Shown here: positions 17,282 through 28,255 of the stretch, piece by piece
Numbering within the stretch: the stretch's first letter is position 1
Layout: each line of letters begins with the position of its first letter
Source: Mycolicibacterium litorale
Lineage (GTDB): Bacteria > Actinomycetota > Actinomycetes > Mycobacteriales > Mycobacteriaceae
DNA: 64,000 bases
NCBI GenBank assembly: GCA_002007745.1
Contig: CP019882.1
Coordinates: 434,001 to 498,000, forward strand
Reading direction: 5' to 3'
Made by a program: the position numbers and the translations under genes
The notes under the pieces: generated by a model
Database searches by the model: none
What the model was told of the DNA's origin: nothing
Seen by the model: only the letters and a program-made list of their open reading frames with translations

Positions 17282-18810
17282 ACCCTGGTGACGAGCGCCG
17301 CTCGTTCTCCTCCCGCACACCGTCCAACGACCACCCCGACCGGGTCACCTACCGGCGCGGGTTCATCACCCGCCATCAGGTGACGGGCTGGCGATTCGTG
17401 ATGCGCCGCATCGCTTCCGGCCTCGCCCTGCACGACACCCGGATGCTCGTCGACCCCCTACGCAGCCAGTCGCGCGCCGTCCTCACCGGCGTCCTGGTGC
17501 TGGTGACCGCGGTCGCCGGTTGTTTCGTGTTCTCCGTGCTGCGCCCGGCCGGAGTCGCCGGCAACGATCCCGTGCTCGCCGATCGGTCCACCGCGGCGCT
17601 GTACGTCCGCCTCGGCGACCGGTTGCATCCGGTGCTCAACCTCACCTCGGCGCGACTCGCCGTCGGGCGCCCGGTCGATCCGACCAGCGTCAGCAGTCAA
17701 CAGCTCGACACGTTCGCCCGCGGCAGCCTGGTCGGGATACCGGGCGCGCCGGAACGTATGGTGCAAAACGATTCCCGCAACGCCGACTGGACAGTATGCG
17801 ATGGCGTCGCCAGCTCACCGGCCAATGCCGGCGTATCCGTCATCACCGGTCCGGTGGACAGCAATGGGGCGCGCGCAGGCGTCCTGCCGGCCGACCACGC
17901 CGTCCTGGTGACCGCCGCCGGTGGAACCTGGCTGCTGTGGGAAGGCCGGCGCAGCGCCGTGGATCCCGCCGACCGCGCCGTCACCGACGCATTGGGGCTG
18001 CCGGCCGTGGTGCCGACACCCCGTCCCATCGCATCGGGATTGTTCAACGCCATTCCGGAAGGCCCCGCACTACGGGTACCGCAGATCGCCGACGCCGGCC
18101 AGCCGGCGGCATTCCCGCTGCCGGTCGCGGCGCCCATCGGAGCGGTGGTGATCGCCTACCGCAATGACGGCACGCCGACGTACTACGCGGTGCTCGCGGA
18201 CGGGCTGCAACCCGTCACACCGGTGCTGGCCGCCGTCCTGCGCAACGCCGACTCCCACGGATTGGCGCAACCACCGCGGCTGGAAGCCGATGACATCGCC
18301 CGGCTACCCGTGTCGGCAGCGCTGGACGTGTCGGCCTACCCGGCGCACCCCCTCGAACTGGTCGACGCCGCCGATGCGCCCGTCACCTGTGTGCACTGGA
18401 CCAAAACCGATGGCGCGGCGACCAGCTCGCTGTCTGTGCTCAGCGGCTCGGCGTTACCGCTTCCGGACGGCGTGCGCGCGGTCGAGCTCGTCGGAGCCGG
18501 CGCCACCGGCACCGCTGACCGGGCCGCGTTACCCGCCGGCCGCGGCTACTTCGTGCAGACCGTCGGCCAGCAGCCGGCCTCCCCACCGGCCGGGTCACTG
18601 TTCTGGATTTCGGACACCGGCGTCCGTTACGGCATCGGCGGTGATCATCAGACTTCCGAGAAAGCAGTGGCCGCACTGGGTTTGCGTAATCCGGCCGTCC
18701 CGATCCCGTGGTCGGTGCTGACGCTGTTCGCACCCGGCCCGGCCCTGTCCCAGGCCGACGCGCTGGTGACCTATGACGCCGTGGGGCCCGCACTTCAGGA
18801 GGTTCGATGA
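17278..18810 (+). CDS. eccB3: ESX-3 core membrane protein EccB3
   Basis: A 510-residue single-pass protein of the ESX-3 membrane complex. A basic cytosolic N-terminus ([20 protein letters not shown]) precedes one membrane helix at about 65-85 ([20 protein letters not shown]). The remainder is the large periplasmic R-domain with a repeat organisation ([20 protein letters not shown] and similar) and two Cys for the usual disulfide (VCDG, TCVHW). It contributes the periplasmic vestibule of the secretion pore. It overlaps both eccA3 and eccC3 by 4 nt, consistent with stoichiometric translation. Confidence 0.93.
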   Translation: MNPGDERRSFSSRTPSNDHPDRVTYRRGFITRHQVTGWRFVMRRIASGLALHDTRMLVDPLRSQSRAVLTGVLVLVTAVAGCFVFSVLRPAGVAGNDPVLADRSTAALYVRLGDRLHPVLNLTSARLAVGRPVDPTSVSSQQLDTFARGSLVGIPGAPERMVQNDSRNADWTVCDGVASSPANAGVSVITGPVDSNGARAGVLPADHAVLVTAAGGTWLLWEGRRSAVDPADRAVTDALGLPAVVPTPRPIASGLFNAIPEGPALRVPQIADAGQPAAFPLPVAAPIGAVVIAYRNDGTPTYYAVLADGLQPVTPVLAAVLRNADSHGLAQPPRLEADDIARLPVSAALDVSAYPAHPLELVDAADAPVTCVHWTKTDGAATSSLSVLSGSALPLPDGVRAVELVGAGATGTADRAALPAGRGYFVQTVGQQPASPPAGSLFWISDTGVRYGIGGDHQTSEKAVAALGLRNPAVPIPWSVLTLFAPGPALSQADALVTYDAVGPALQEVR

Positions 18811-21800
18811 GCAGGCTGATCTTCGAGGCCGGCCGACGGCTATCCGGTCCGAAGACCCAGAAGGGCGCGATCGTCATCGAGGCGCCGCCGGAACTGCCGC
18901 GGGTGATACCGCCGTCGTTGCTGCGCCGGGCGCTGCCCTACCTGATCGTCATTCTCATCGTCGGGATGATCGTCGCGATGGTGGCCACCGGGATGCGGCT
19001 GATCTCACCGCAGACCCTGTTCTTCCCGTTCGTCCTGTTGTTGGCCGCGACCGCCCTCTACCGCGGCAACGACAACAAGACGCGCACCGAGGAGGTCGAC
19101 GCCGAACGCGCCGACTACCTTCGCTACCTGTCGGTGGTCCGCGACAACGTGCGCGCCGCAGCGACCGCGCAGCGGGCAGCGCTGCTGTGGTCACACCCTG
19201 ATCCCGCAGCCCTGGCCGCGATCCCCGGATCGCGACGGCAATGGGAGCGCGACCCACACGACGACGATTTCCTGGTGGTACGCGCCGGACTGCACAGCGT
19301 GCCGCTGGACACCACACTGCGAGTCAAGGACATCGCCGACGAGGTCGACCTGGAACCGGTGTCGCACAGCGCGTTACGTGCCCTGCTGGATGTGCACCGA
19401 ACCGTCGGCGACGCCCCGCGGGGCGTCGACCTGAAGACGGCGTCACGCATCACCGTCGCCGGCACCGCCGACGACGTCCGGGCGGTGCTGCGGGCCTGGC
19501 TGGCCCAGGCCGTCACCTGGCATGATGCCGCTTCGCTGGGCATCGCGCTGGCCAGCCCCGATCTGGAGTCGGCGGACTGGTCCTGGCTGAAGTGGTTACC
19601 GCACACCGACGTCGCGGGGCACCTCGACGGATGTGGGCCCGCACGGCACCTGGTGGCCGATGCCGAGGCGCTGGTCGGCTCCATCGGGCCGGTACTGGCC
19701 GAGCGTCCACTGTTCGGCACCGGCACCGAGGCACCGATGCGTCATCTCGTCATCGTCGTCGACGATCCCGGTCACGAGCCGCAGGATTCGGTACTGGCGA
19801 CCGGGCTGGCGGGCGTCACCGTCATCTATACCGCCGACCCCGAGATCGCCCCGAGGGCCGACCGCTACCCCGATCCGGAGCGGCCACTGCTGCGGATCGT
19901 CGAGGGTTCCATCCAGCGCTGGGAGACCGGCGGTTGGCAACCCTATGTGCAGCATGCCGACCGGATGTCGGCCGCGCAGGCGGCCCACCTGGCTCGGCGG
20001 CTGGCGCGGTGGGACTCCAACCCGACCCACGCCGGACTGCGCTCAGCCGCCACCCGCGGCGCGACGTTCACCAGCCTGATGGGAATCGAGGACGCCTCGG
20101 CCCTCGACGTGCCCGCGCTGTGGGCGCCACGCCGTCGTGAGGACGAACTGCGGGTGCCGATCGGCGTGACGGCCACCGGTGTGCCGATGTACTTCGACCT
20201 CAAGGACGAGGCGGAGGGCGGGATGGGCCCGCACGGGCTGATGATCGGTATGACCGGGTCCGGGAAATCGCAGACGCTGATGTCGATTCTGTTGTCCCTG
20301 TTGACCACGCATTCGGCTGACCGGCTCATCGTCATCTACGTCGATTTCAAGGGTGAGGCCGGGGCGGACATCTTCCGCAACTTCCCGCAGGTCGTGGCGG
20401 TCATCTCCAACATGGCCGAGAAGAAGTCGCTCGCCGACCGGTTCGCCGACACCCTGCGCGGTGAAGTGTCCCGGCGGGAGAACCTGCTGCGCGACGCGGG
20501 CCGGCAGCTGCAGGGCAGCGCCTTCAACTCGGTGACCGAATACGAGGCCGCCCGCCCGGCCGCGGAAGCGGCCGGCATCGAGCTGCCGCCGTTGCCGACG
20601 CTGTTCGTCGTGGCCGACGAGTTCACCCTGATGCTGGCCGAACACCCGGAATACGCCGACCTTTTCGACTACGTCGCCCGCAAGGGGCGCTCGTTCCGGA
20701 TCCACATCCTGTTCGCCTCCCAGACGTTGGACGTGGGCCGGATCAAGGACATCGACAAGAACACCTCCTACCGGATCGGCCTCAAGGTCGCCAGCCCGGC
20801 CGCGTCCCGGCAGATCCTCGGTGTCGAGGACGCCTATCACGTCGAATCCGGCAAGGAGCACAAGGGCGTCGGATTCCTGGTGCCCGCGCCCGGTGCCGCC
20901 CCGATCAAGTTCCGCAGCACCTACGTCGAGGGCATCTATGACCCACCGCGTCCGGTGTCGTCGTATGTGGTTCCCGCTGTGCCGGAACCGGCGCGATTCA
21001 CCGCAGGTCCAGTCGCGCTCGACGAGGACGTCGTCGTGCTCGCCGACGAGGAGCACATCCCGGCCGGGCCGCCGCGGAAGTTGGTGGCCACCATCGGGGA
21101 CCAACTGGCCCGCTACGGGCCGAGCGCGCCCACCTTGTGGCTCCCTCCGCTCGACGAGCCCATCGGACTGGACACCGTGCTGGCCGATGCCGCGGTAGCT
21201 GCGCAACAGGGTCGCTGGCCACTCGGTGAGATCGACCGTCCCTTCGATATGCGGCGTGACCCTTTGCTTTTCGACGCCTCGTCAGCAGCCGGCAACATGG
21301 TGATCCACGGCGGTGCGAAGTCCGGGAAATCCACGGCGCTGATGACGTTCATCTTGTCCGCCGCCGAGTTGCACTCCCCGCGCGAGGTCACCTTCTACTG
21401 TCTCGACTACGGGGGTGGGCGGCTTCGCGGACTCGACGGTCTGGCGCACGTCGGCAGTGTTGCCTCACCGCTGGAACCCGAGCGGATCCGCCGCACCTTC
21501 GGTGAGCTCGAGCAACTGCTGGCCGCGCGCCGGGGTGCCGCCGGACGGGACGGCGCGGGCTCAGCGGGCCATCGCGACGGCCACGGTGAAGTGTTCCTGG
21601 TGATCGACAACCTGTATGCCTTCGGGCGTGATAACACCGACCAGTTCAACACCCGTAATCCGTTGCTGGCCAGCGTCACCGAGCTGGCCAACACCGGCCT
21701 GGCGCACGGCATCCACGTCGTGGTCACCACGCCGAACTGGATGGAGGTCCCGTTGGCGATGCGTGACGGGCTGGGGTTGCGCCTGGAGTTGCGCCTGCCC

Positions 21801-22811
21801 GACCCGCGGGACAGCAACGTACGGGTAGCCGACAGCCTGCGTCGTCCGGCCGAGTCGGTGCCACACGACCAGCCCGGGCGCGGACTGACCATGGCCGGTG
21901 AGCATTTTCTGTTCGCCGAGCCGGATCTGGCCCGGATCCCGGCTATCAATGCACGTTACCCGGGTGTGCAGGCGCCTGCGGTGCGTCTGCTGCCCGAGGA
22001 TCTGGACCCAGCCGACGTCGCGCCGCTGTACCGCGGACGGGAACGGGTGGTGTTGGGCCAGCGCGAAACCGATTTGGCGCCCGTGGTGTTCGACTTCGCC
22101 GAGCATCCGCTGCTGATGGTCTTCGGAGACACCAGGTCCGGAAAGACCACGCTGTTGCGGCATCTCATCCGCACCATCCGGGAGAACGCGACAGCCGAAG
22201 AGGTCGCGTTCACGGTGTTCGACCGGCGCCTGCACCTCGTCGACGAGCCGCTGTTCGCCGACAACGAGTACAGCGCCAACCTGGACCGGGTCACCCCGGC
22301 GGTGCTGGGGCTGGCCAACCTCATCGAACAGCGCCGTCCGCCGGCGGGGCTCGCGCCGGGTGAACTGTCGACGTGGGACTACCACGTCGGCGGGAATCCC
22401 CACACCCACTATCTGGTCGTCGACGATGTCGACCAGATCCCGGACGGCCCAGCCCTGGCCGGGCCGTACGCCGGCCATCGCCCATGGACCCCGCTGCTGG
22501 GACTGCTCTCCGCCGCGCGAGACCTCGGCTTGCGGGTGATCGTGACCGGACGCGCCAGCGGCTCGGGCCACACGCTGATGACAAATCCACTGCTGCGCCG
22601 GATGAGTGACCTGCAAGCTGCCGTGCTGATGTTGTCCGGCAGTCCCGCCGACAGCGCCAAGATCCGGGGACACCGATTCGTCCGCCAACCACCGGGACGT
22701 GCGCTTCTGCTGGGCGACAACGACATCGGCGAGCACCTGCAGCTGGTGAGCCCGCTCGTGCACGCCCACAACGTCACCCCGTCCCAGCTCACAGAGGAGC
22801 ACCCGACGTGA
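18807..22811 (+). CDS. eccC3: ESX-3 FtsK/SpoIIIE-type motor ATPase EccC3
   Basis: A 1334-residue motor of ESX-3. Two N-terminal membrane helices lie around residues 37-80 ([35 protein letters not shown]). Three FtsK-like ATPase domains follow, with P-loops GMTGSGKS (about 480), GGAKSGKS (about 835) and FGDTRSGKT (about 1106); the first has an adjacent [11 protein letters not shown]alker B. The domains dock Esx and PE/PPE substrates and drive export. The start overlaps eccB3 as ATGA and the stop overlaps PE5 as GTGA. Length and domain order match a single-chain EccC, with no split or truncation. Confidence 0.95.
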   Translation: MSRLIFEAGRRLSGPKTQKGAIVIEAPPELPRVIPPSLLRRALPYLIVILIVGMIVAMVATGMRLISPQTLFFPFVLLLAATALYRGNDNKTRTEEVDAERADYLRYLSVVRDNVRAAATAQRAALLWSHPDPAALAAIPGSRRQWERDPHDDDFLVVRAGLHSVPLDTTLRVKDIADEVDLEPVSHSALRALLDVHRTVGDAPRGVDLKTASRITVAGTADDVRAVLRAWLAQAVTWHDAASLGIALASPDLESADWSWLKWLPHTDVAGHLDGCGPARHLVADAEALVGSIGPVLAERPLFGTGTEAPMRHLVIVVDDPGHEPQDSVLATGLAGVTVIYTADPEIAPRADRYPDPERPLLRIVEGSIQRWETGGWQPYVQHADRMSAAQAAHLARRLARWDSNPTHAGLRSAATRGATFTSLMGIEDASALDVPALWAPRRREDELRVPIGVTATGVPMYFDLKDEAEGGMGPHGLMIGMTGSGKSQTLMSILLSLLTTHSADRLIVIYVDFKGEAGADIFRNFPQVVAVISNMAEKKSLADRFADTLRGEVSRRENLLRDAGRQLQGSAFNSVTEYEAARPAAEAAGIELPPLPTLFVVADEFTLMLAEHPEYADLFDYVARKGRSFRIHILFASQTLDVGRIKDIDKNTSYRIGLKVASPAASRQILGVEDAYHVESGKEHKGVGFLVPAPGAAPIKFRSTYVEGIYDPPRPVSSYVVPAVPEPARFTAGPVALDEDVVVLADEEHIPAGPPRKLVATIGDQLARYGPSAPTLWLPPLDEPIGLDTVLADAAVAAQQGRWPLGEIDRPFDMRRDPLLFDASSAAGNMVIHGGAKSGKSTALMTFILSAAELHSPREVTFYCLDYGGGRLRGLDGLAHVGSVASPLEPERIRRTFGELEQLLAARRGAAGRDGAGSAGHRDGHGEVFLVIDNLYAFGRDNTDQFNTRNPLLASVTELANTGLAHGIHVVVTTPNWMEVPLAMRDGLGLRLELRLPDPRDSNVRVADSLRRPAESVPHDQPGRGLTMAGEHFLFAEPDLARIPAINARYPGVQAPAVRLLPEDLDPADVAPLYRGRERVVLGQRETDLAPVVFDFAEHPLLMVFGDTRSGKTTLLRHLIRTIRENATAEEVAFTVFDRRLHLVDEPLFADNEYSANLDRVTPAVLGLANLIEQRRPPAGLAPGELSTWDYHVGGNPHTHYLVVDDVDQIPDGPALAGPYAGHRPWTPLLGLLSAARDLGLRVIVTGRASGSGHTLMTNPLLRRMSDLQAAVLMLSGSPADSAKIRGHRFVRQPPGRALLLGDNDIGEHLQLVSPLVHAHNVTPSQLTEEHPT

Positions 22812-23119
22812 CCCTTCGCGTACTGCCCGAAGGCCTTGCCGCGGCCAGCGCCGCGGTGGAGGCGCTCACCGCCCGACTGGCTGCCGCGCATGCCGCCGCC
22901 GCTCCGCTGATCACCGCGGTGGTACCCCCCGCCGCGGACCCGGTGTCACTGCAGGCCGCCGCCGCGTTCAGCGCACAGGGTCTCGAGCACAGCACCCTCG
23001 CCGCGCAGGGCGTGACCGAACTTGGCCGCTCGGGTGTTGCGGTGGCCGACGCGGGTCTCGGATATGCGGTCACCGACGCCGCGGCGGCCTCCTCGTATGT
23101 GGTCGCCAGGGGCGGCTGA
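22808..23119 (+). CDS. PE5: ESX-3 PE-family protein PE5
   Basis: A 103-residue PE protein starting at [23 protein letters not shown] is the first helix of the PE hairpin, and [14 protein letters not shown] near the end contains the YxxxD/E secretion signal. It should form a heterodimer with the PPE4-like protein and be exported by ESX-3 to support siderophore-iron use. Its normal partner gene is not next to it, since esxG follows after 50 nt. The GTG overlaps the eccC3 stop (GTGA). Confidence 0.9.
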   Translation: MTLRVLPEGLAAASAAVEALTARLAAAHAAAAPLITAVVPPAADPVSLQAAAAFSAQGLEHSTLAAQGVTELGRSGVAVADAGLGYAVTDAAAASSYVVARGG

Positions 23120-23169
23120 GTCGCAATCGGACCAAACATCGACCCAACGAGAGAGATTGGAGAACGACC

Positions 23170-23463
23170 GTGAGCATGCTGGATGCCCACATTCCACAGA
23201 TCGTCGCGGCGGAGGCCGCCTTCGGCGCCAAGACGGCATTGATGCGCAGCACCATCGCGCAGGCCGAACAGGCGGCGATGGCCGCGGCGGCATTCCATGT
23301 CGGTGAATCATCGGCCGCCTTCCAGGCGGCACACGCTCGCTTCGTCGAGGTCTCGGCGAAGGTCAACTCGCTGCTCGACATCGCGCAGATCAACCTCGGT
23401 GAAGCGGGCGCCACGTACGTGGCCGAGGACGCGGCCGCGGCCACCACGTATGGAGGATTCTGA
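23170..23463 (+). CDS. esxG: WXG100 protein EsxG
   Basis: A 97-residue WXG100-family protein, the partner of EsxH. It has two predicted helices around [19 protein letters not shown], where the WxG turn is degenerate as in other EsxG proteins, and a C-terminal [15 protein letters not shown]. EsxG-EsxH is the signature ESX-3 substrate. GTG 23170 is supported by GGAGAA a few nt upstream. The stop and the esxH start share one base (TGATG). Confidence 0.92.
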   Translation: MSMLDAHIPQIVAAEAAFGAKTALMRSTIAQAEQAAMAAAAFHVGESSAAFQAAHARFVEVSAKVNSLLDIAQINLGEAGATYVAEDAAAATTYGGF

Positions 23464-23750
23464 TGTCCCAGATCATGTACAACTACCCGGCCATGCTGGC
23501 GCATGCGAGCGACATGGCGGGGTATGCGGGCACGCTGCAGACGGTCGGTGCCGACATCGCCGCCGAACAATCCGCGTTGCAGGGCGCCTGGCAGGGCGAT
23601 AGCGGTCTGACGTATCAGGCATGGCAGGCCCAATGGAACCTGGCCATGGAGGAACTCGTGCGCGCCTACCGTGCGATGGCCACCACGCACGAGACCAACA
23701 CCCTCTCGATGCACGCGCGTGATCAAGCCGAAGGCGCCAAGTGGGGCTGA
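23463..23750 (+). CDS. esxH: WXG100 protein EsxH (TB10.4-like)
   Basis: A 95-residue WXG100 protein with the WxG turn AWQGDSG at 42-48 and the zinc-site residues His14, His76 and Glu77 of M. tuberculosis EsxH in place. The fourth zinc ligand, His70 in M. tuberculosis, is Arg here ([10 protein letters not shown]). The protein heterodimerises with EsxG and is needed for iron acquisition through ESX-3. The ATG overlaps the esxG TGA by one base, ensuring coupled translation. Confidence 0.94.
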   Translation: MSQIMYNYPAMLAHASDMAGYAGTLQTVGADIAAEQSALQGAWQGDSGLTYQAWQAQWNLAMEELVRAYRAMATTHETNTLSMHARDQAEGAKWG

Positions 23751-23753
23751 GGC

Positions 23754-24599
23754 GTGGCCGCTCCTGACGCCGTTGAGATGACGGTCGGTGCCGCCTGGCT
23801 GGTCGCCGAAACCGTTGGGGCTGGATGGTTCCCGTGGGTGCTGGCCATCACGCCGCCACTGAGCCAACCGAGCGACGCCGCGCTCATCCGTGCCGGGCTG
23901 CGCGTGGAGCTGATCGACGCGGGGGTCATGACGGCCGACGACGTGGTCCATCCCGCGGTCGTGCGGTGGATCCGCACGGTGTGCACCGCCGAACAGTGGC
24001 TGGAATTGCGGTACGTTCGGGGCGCGGACAGCGACCTGTTGCGCGGCATCGTCGCCCGCTGGGCCGGACGCACCGTCGTGGCCCTGCGCAGCGGTCAGTT
24101 GGTGACCTTCACCGAACTCGATATCACCGACCCCCACCTGTTGGCTGAGGTGGTCATCGCCGGGCTCCCCGGCCGCACTCCCGCGCGATTCGCCGAGTTC
24201 GTGTTGCCGACTCGGGTTGGAGCACGGGCCGACGAGCGGCTTCGCAACGGCGCCGGCCTGGACGGCGTGCTCGACCACCTGGGCATCCCCGGGTCCGCTG
24301 CTGCGGTGGTGCGGTCGGCGATCAGCGGATCCCGCAGCTATGTGGAAGCGCGGGCCGGGGCGAACCGCAGTGGCGTCCAGGAACTCAGCGAGGTCGGCGT
24401 GGGCATCGTCGACTCCGAAGCCGGCCGGGTCTTGGTCAGTCCACAGCGCGCCACCGACGGCGAGTGGCTGTCCACCTTCACCCCCGGGACACCGTTTGCG
24501 ATCGCTCTGGCCCTGACCAGACTCACCGCGACCCTCACCGACGGCGGCTGGTTTCCCGCGACCGAACTGGTACGCGACTTCGCCGGCAACAGAACCTGA
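23754..24599 (+). CDS. espG3: ESX-3 PE/PPE chaperone EspG3
   Basis: A 281-residue cytosolic chaperone of the EspG family, which binds the tip of ESX-3 PE-PPE dimers and keeps them soluble. The N-terminal AAWLVAETVGAGWFPWVL, the central FTELDITDPHLLAEVVI and the C-terminal DGEWLSTFTPGTPFAIALAL agree in order with EspG proteins. GTG 23754 starts 3 nt after the esxH stop; ATG 23778 is a less likely alternative. No signal peptide or membrane segment is seen. Confidence 0.9.
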   Translation: MAAPDAVEMTVGAAWLVAETVGAGWFPWVLAITPPLSQPSDAALIRAGLRVELIDAGVMTADDVVHPAVVRWIRTVCTAEQWLELRYVRGADSDLLRGIVARWAGRTVVALRSGQLVTFTELDITDPHLLAEVVIAGLPGRTPARFAEFVLPTRVGARADERLRNGAGLDGVLDHLGIPGSAAAVVRSAISGSRSYVEARAGANRSGVQELSEVGVGIVDSEAGRVLVSPQRATDGEWLSTFTPGTPFAIALALTRLTATLTDGGWFPATELVRDFAGNRT

Positions 24600-24616
24600 A
24601 ACAGGAGACGACAACG

Positions 24617-26017
24617 ATGACCGAAACCCCCGTGCTGCCGATCGTGCGCGTCGCGGTGCTGGCGCACGGCCGGATCACCGATGTGGCGCTGCCCACCGAA
24701 CTGCCGCTGCGCGAGATACTGCCGGCCGTGCAGCGCCTGGTGCCGCCACCCGAACCCGATGACGCAGACGCCGACCACGGCCCCACCCCGATGACGCTGG
24801 CGCCGATCGCGGGTGCCCCGTTCAGCGTCGAGGCGAGCTTGGACACCGTCGGTGTGGTCGACGGCGACCTGCTCACCCTGCAGCCGATCCCGCTCGGACC
24901 GGCATCACCGGGAGTGGTCGAGGACGTCGCCGACGCGGCCGTGATCTTCTCGGCCGCCCGGAAACGGCCGTGGGGACCACAGCGCCTGCAGCTCGGGGCA
25001 CGACTCGCGGTAATCCTGTTCGCGCTGGCGCTTTCGGGCACCGCTGCCGTACACCGGCTGGTCTCCACGTCACCGGTGGGGTTGTACGCGGTGGGCGCCC
25101 TGGCACTGGTCACCGTGCTCGCGGGCCTGCTGCTGCGTGCGCGCTCGCCCCGCATCGCCACCGAAATCTCAGCGGCCGCCCTGGTGCCGATCGCGTGCGC
25201 CTTCTGGCTGGCCGTCCCGGGGGCGATCGGTCCCGAGCACGTGATGCTTGCCGCCGCCGGGGTGGCGGCGTGGTCGGTGATCGTCCTCATCCAATCCGAC
25301 GACGGTGTCGCATTGTTCACCGCCGCAACGGTTGTCGCGGTCACCGCGCTGTTGGTCGCCGCGGCTTCGACGTTGTGGCAGCTGCCGGCGCTCACCGTGG
25401 GCTGTGCGGTGCTGATAGTGGGCCTGCTGGTCACCGTATCGACGCCGCAACTCGCCGCGGCGTGGGCCCGCCTTCCGCTGCCCGTGATCCCGGCGCCGGG
25501 AGATCCGACTCCGACCGCTCCGTCGGCACGGGTGCTGGCCGACCTGCCGCGTCGCGTCCGGCGCGGCGAGGGGCATCAGAACGGCGTGATCGCCGGCGCG
25601 GTGCTGATCTCGGTGGTGGGTTCGCTGTTCGTGGCGGGGCGTTCGGAAGACCCCGGCCCGTGGGGCTGGTATCTGGTCGCAGCGACGGCGGCCGCGGCGG
25701 TGCTGCGTGCCCGGGTGTGGGATACGGCAGCGTGCAAGGCTTGGCTGCTGGCGCAGCCGTTCGGAGTCAGTACCGGTTTGTTGGTGCTCTACGCCGCCGA
25801 TCACCGGTTCGTCCCCGCGCTGTGGGTGCTGGTCGTTCTCGGCGGCTTGACGGCAGCCTGGGTTGTGGTCGCGGTCAACCCGGAAACGGCTGTCGCCGAG
25901 CGGTATTCACTGCCGGTTCGGCGCCTGGTCGGGTTCGTGGCCGCAGCGCTGGATGCGTCGTTGATCCCGGTGGCGGCCTACCTGGTCGGCCTGTTCACCT
26001 GGATCCTCGAGCGATGA
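24617..26017 (+). CDS. eccD3: ESX-3 polytopic membrane protein EccD3
   Basis: A 466-residue component that forms the membrane lining of the ESX-3 pore. Residues 1 to about 95 make the ubiquitin-like cytosolic domain (LPIVRVAVLAHGRITDVALP). About 11 membrane helices follow, for example LAVILFALALSGTAAVH, LYAVGALALVTVLAGLLL and LPALTVGCAVLIVGLLVTV. CAGGAGA before ATG 24617 sets the start. The stop overlaps mycP3 as ATGA. Confidence 0.92.
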   Translation: MTETPVLPIVRVAVLAHGRITDVALPTELPLREILPAVQRLVPPPEPDDADADHGPTPMTLAPIAGAPFSVEASLDTVGVVDGDLLTLQPIPLGPASPGVVEDVADAAVIFSAARKRPWGPQRLQLGARLAVILFALALSGTAAVHRLVSTSPVGLYAVGALALVTVLAGLLLRARSPRIATEISAAALVPIACAFWLAVPGAIGPEHVMLAAAGVAAWSVIVLIQSDDGVALFTAATVVAVTALLVAAASTLWQLPALTVGCAVLIVGLLVTVSTPQLAAAWARLPLPVIPAPGDPTPTAPSARVLADLPRRVRRGEGHQNGVIAGAVLISVVGSLFVAGRSEDPGPWGWYLVAATAAAAVLRARVWDTAACKAWLLAQPFGVSTGLLVLYAADHRFVPALWVLVVLGGLTAAWVVVAVNPETAVAERYSLPVRRLVGFVAAALDASLIPVAAYLVGLFTWILER

Positions 26018-27381
26018 TCCGGGCTGCCGCGCTCATCGCGGTAGTGCTGTTGGCCGGCGCCGCACCAGCCGGCGCGGTGAGCCCACCGGCGGTCGACCCG
26101 GCGATACCGCCACCGCCCGGGATCGCCGGACCCACGACGGCGATGAGTCAGCGTGCCGAATGCGTGACCACCGGGATCCGGCCTGGAAGCGATCCGGCCG
26201 GAGTGTCCCCGAACCAGGTGATGCTCAATCTGGCAGGTGCGTTGTCCTATTCACAAGGTGACGGTCAGACCGTCGCGGTGATCGATACCGGGGTACGTCC
26301 CGGCCCGCGGCTGCCCAACGTGATCGGCGGCGGCGACTATCTGTCCGGTGGTGACGGGCTGACCGACTGCGACGGGCACGGCACGGCGGTAGCCGGCATC
26401 ATCGGCGGCCAGCCCGGTGCCGATGGATTCGTCGGGGTCGCACCCGGAGTCCGGCTGCTCTCGATCCGGCAGACGTCGCCGAGGTTCGCGCCCAACGCCG
26501 GAGGTAAGGACCCGGCGTCGGTGCAGGCCGCTGTCGACATCCAGACCCTGGCCCGAGCCATCGTGCGAGCCGCCGATGCGGGCGCGACCGTCATCAACAT
26601 CTCGACTGTGTCCTGCGTGGCGCCGGACGCACTCGGCGACCAGCAGGCCCTCGGTGCTGCCCTGCGCTATGCCGCAGTCGACAAGGATGTGGTCATCGTC
26701 GCCGCGGCAGGCAATTCCGGGGCCACCACCGCCGGGGCGCCAGGCAGCCGTTGCGCCGCCAATCCCCTCGGTGATCCAAGGACGGCGGGGGACCCACGCA
26801 ACTGGGCGGGCGTCACCTCCGTCTCAGTCCCGTCGTGGTGGCAGCCCTATGTGCTCTCGGTCGGTGCGCTGACCGCGGACGGACAGCCAACCGGTTTCAC
26901 GATGCCTGGCCCGTGGGTCGGGATCGCCGCCCCGGGACAAGACATCGTGTCGTTGAGCAACGACGCCGACGGTGGGCTCGCCGACGGTGTGCCCGACGGC
27001 CGCGGTGCAATGGCGCCCATGGACGGAACCAGCTATGCCGCAGCGTATGTCGCGGGAGTGGCGGCGCTGGTCCGCAGCCGCTATCCGGCGTTGCACGCCG
27101 ACGAAGTGGTGCACCGGCTGATCGCGACGGCCCACAACGGCGCGCAGGCACCGTCCAACGTCGTCGGTGCCGGCGCCCTCGATCCGGTCGGCGCTCTGAC
27201 CTGGACGATCGATCCTGCCGGTGACGCCGCGCCGCTCACCAAGCGGGTACCTGCTCCGGCGCCGCCCCCGGCGGCCGACCACACCACCCGCACCGCGGCG
27301 TTCACCGTGACGGCGGGGTTGGCGATCGCGGTGGTGGCGGCCGCTGTCATCACGCGCCGACGCAAGGAGGAACCGAAATGA
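26014..27381 (+). CDS. mycP3: ESX-3 mycosin protease MycP3
   Basis: A 455-residue membrane-anchored subtilisin-like protease. It has a Sec signal (RAAALIAVVLLAGAAPAGA), a catalytic triad of Asp91 (AVIDTGV), His122 (DCDGHGTAVAGI) and Ser340 (MDGTSYAAAYVAGV), and a C-terminal anchor (TAGLAIAVVAAAVI) followed by basic residues. Mycosins stabilise the secretion complex and sit on its periplasmic face. It overlaps both neighbours by 4 nt. Confidence 0.94.
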   Translation: MIRAAALIAVVLLAGAAPAGAVSPPAVDPAIPPPPGIAGPTTAMSQRAECVTTGIRPGSDPAGVSPNQVMLNLAGALSYSQGDGQTVAVIDTGVRPGPRLPNVIGGGDYLSGGDGLTDCDGHGTAVAGIIGGQPGADGFVGVAPGVRLLSIRQTSPRFAPNAGGKDPASVQAAVDIQTLARAIVRAADAGATVINISTVSCVAPDALGDQQALGAALRYAAVDKDVVIVAAAGNSGATTAGAPGSRCAANPLGDPRTAGDPRNWAGVTSVSVPSWWQPYVLSVGALTADGQPTGFTMPGPWVGIAAPGQDIVSLSNDADGGLADGVPDGRGAMAPMDGTSYAAAYVAGVAALVRSRYPALHADEVVHRLIATAHNGAQAPSNVVGAGALDPVGALTWTIDPAGDAAPLTKRVPAPAPPPAADHTTRTAAFTVTAGLAIAVVAAAVITRRRKEEPK

Positions 27382-28241
27382 CCGGCGTCCCATCGCCTGG
27401 TACCGGCCGGCTGGCCGTCGTACTCTCGGCCATCGTCGCGGCGGTGCTGGCCCACCCGTGGCGGACCGAGACCGAACGCTGGGTACTCGGTGTTGCGGCT
27501 GCCGTGGCGGTGGTGTCGTTGGTGTGGTGGCGTGGCCGCTACCTGACCACGATCGCGCGTCAGCGGGTCCGGATCGCCCTCGGTGGCACCTCGATCCGGC
27601 AGGGTGAGGCACGCACCGACGCCACGACCACGGTGCTGCTGCGGATGTCCGAGTCCGACCGTCAGGTGCCGCTCAGACTGCTGGTCGGGTATCTCGATCG
27701 CTATGGGCTGGTGTGTGATTCAGTCCGGCTCACCACTCGGACGACGGCGGCCGGCACGACGACGTGGATCGGACTGACCTTCGATGCCGCGCGCAACCTG
27801 GCGGCGCTGCAGGCGCGCGCCCAGGAGCTGCCGCTGCAGCAGACGGCTGCGGCCGCTGCTCGCCGGCTTGTCGGAGAGCTAGATGAAATAGGGTGCACGA
27901 CAACACTTGTCGACGACGCACCGACCGCGGTTGCCGACGGTGCACGAGAACGGTGGCGCGCGGTCAGCGACTCGCAGGGATATGTGGCGGTCTACGGCGT
28001 CGGCGAGGCCACTGAGGAAGCCCTGGCAGCGGTCCGCGCGTCGGCGCCGGGCGAATCCTGGACCGTGCTGGAGATCGACGGAACACCGGCGCTGCCACGA
28101 CTCAGCGCCGCCGCAGCGATCCGCACCGACGCGGCGCCCTCCGCTGCGGTGCCGGTGCCGGGACTGGTGCCGGTCCCCGGTAGGCAGGCCGCCGCGCTGA
28201 GTGCTCTGCATCCGCGGTCGGGGGCACGACTGATCGCCTAG
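27378..28241 (+). CDS. eccE3: ESX-3 membrane protein EccE3
   Basis: A 287-residue protein with two N-terminal membrane helices (LAVVLSAIVAAVLAHPW and WVLGVAAAVAVVSLVWW), then a soluble domain of EccE type. It occupies the periphery of the ESX-3 membrane complex. The ATG overlaps the mycP3 stop (ATGA) and it closes the core cluster. The length fits EccE3 (about 290-330). Confidence 0.9.
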   Translation: MTGVPSPGTGRLAVVLSAIVAAVLAHPWRTETERWVLGVAAAVAVVSLVWWRGRYLTTIARQRVRIALGGTSIRQGEARTDATTTVLLRMSESDRQVPLRLLVGYLDRYGLVCDSVRLTTRTTAAGTTTWIGLTFDAARNLAALQARAQELPLQQTAAAAARRLVGELDEIGCTTTLVDDAPTAVADGARERWRAVSDSQGYVAVYGVGEATEEALAAVRASAPGESWTVLEIDGTPALPRLSAAAAIRTDAAPSAAVPVPGLVPVPGRQAAALSALHPRSGARLIA

Positions 28242-28255
28242 ACACAGGAGGATTC

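Noticed and set aside
20043..21206. Long minus-strand frame inside eccC3
   Set aside because: It lies opposite the first FtsK domain with its P-loop and has no motifs of its own.
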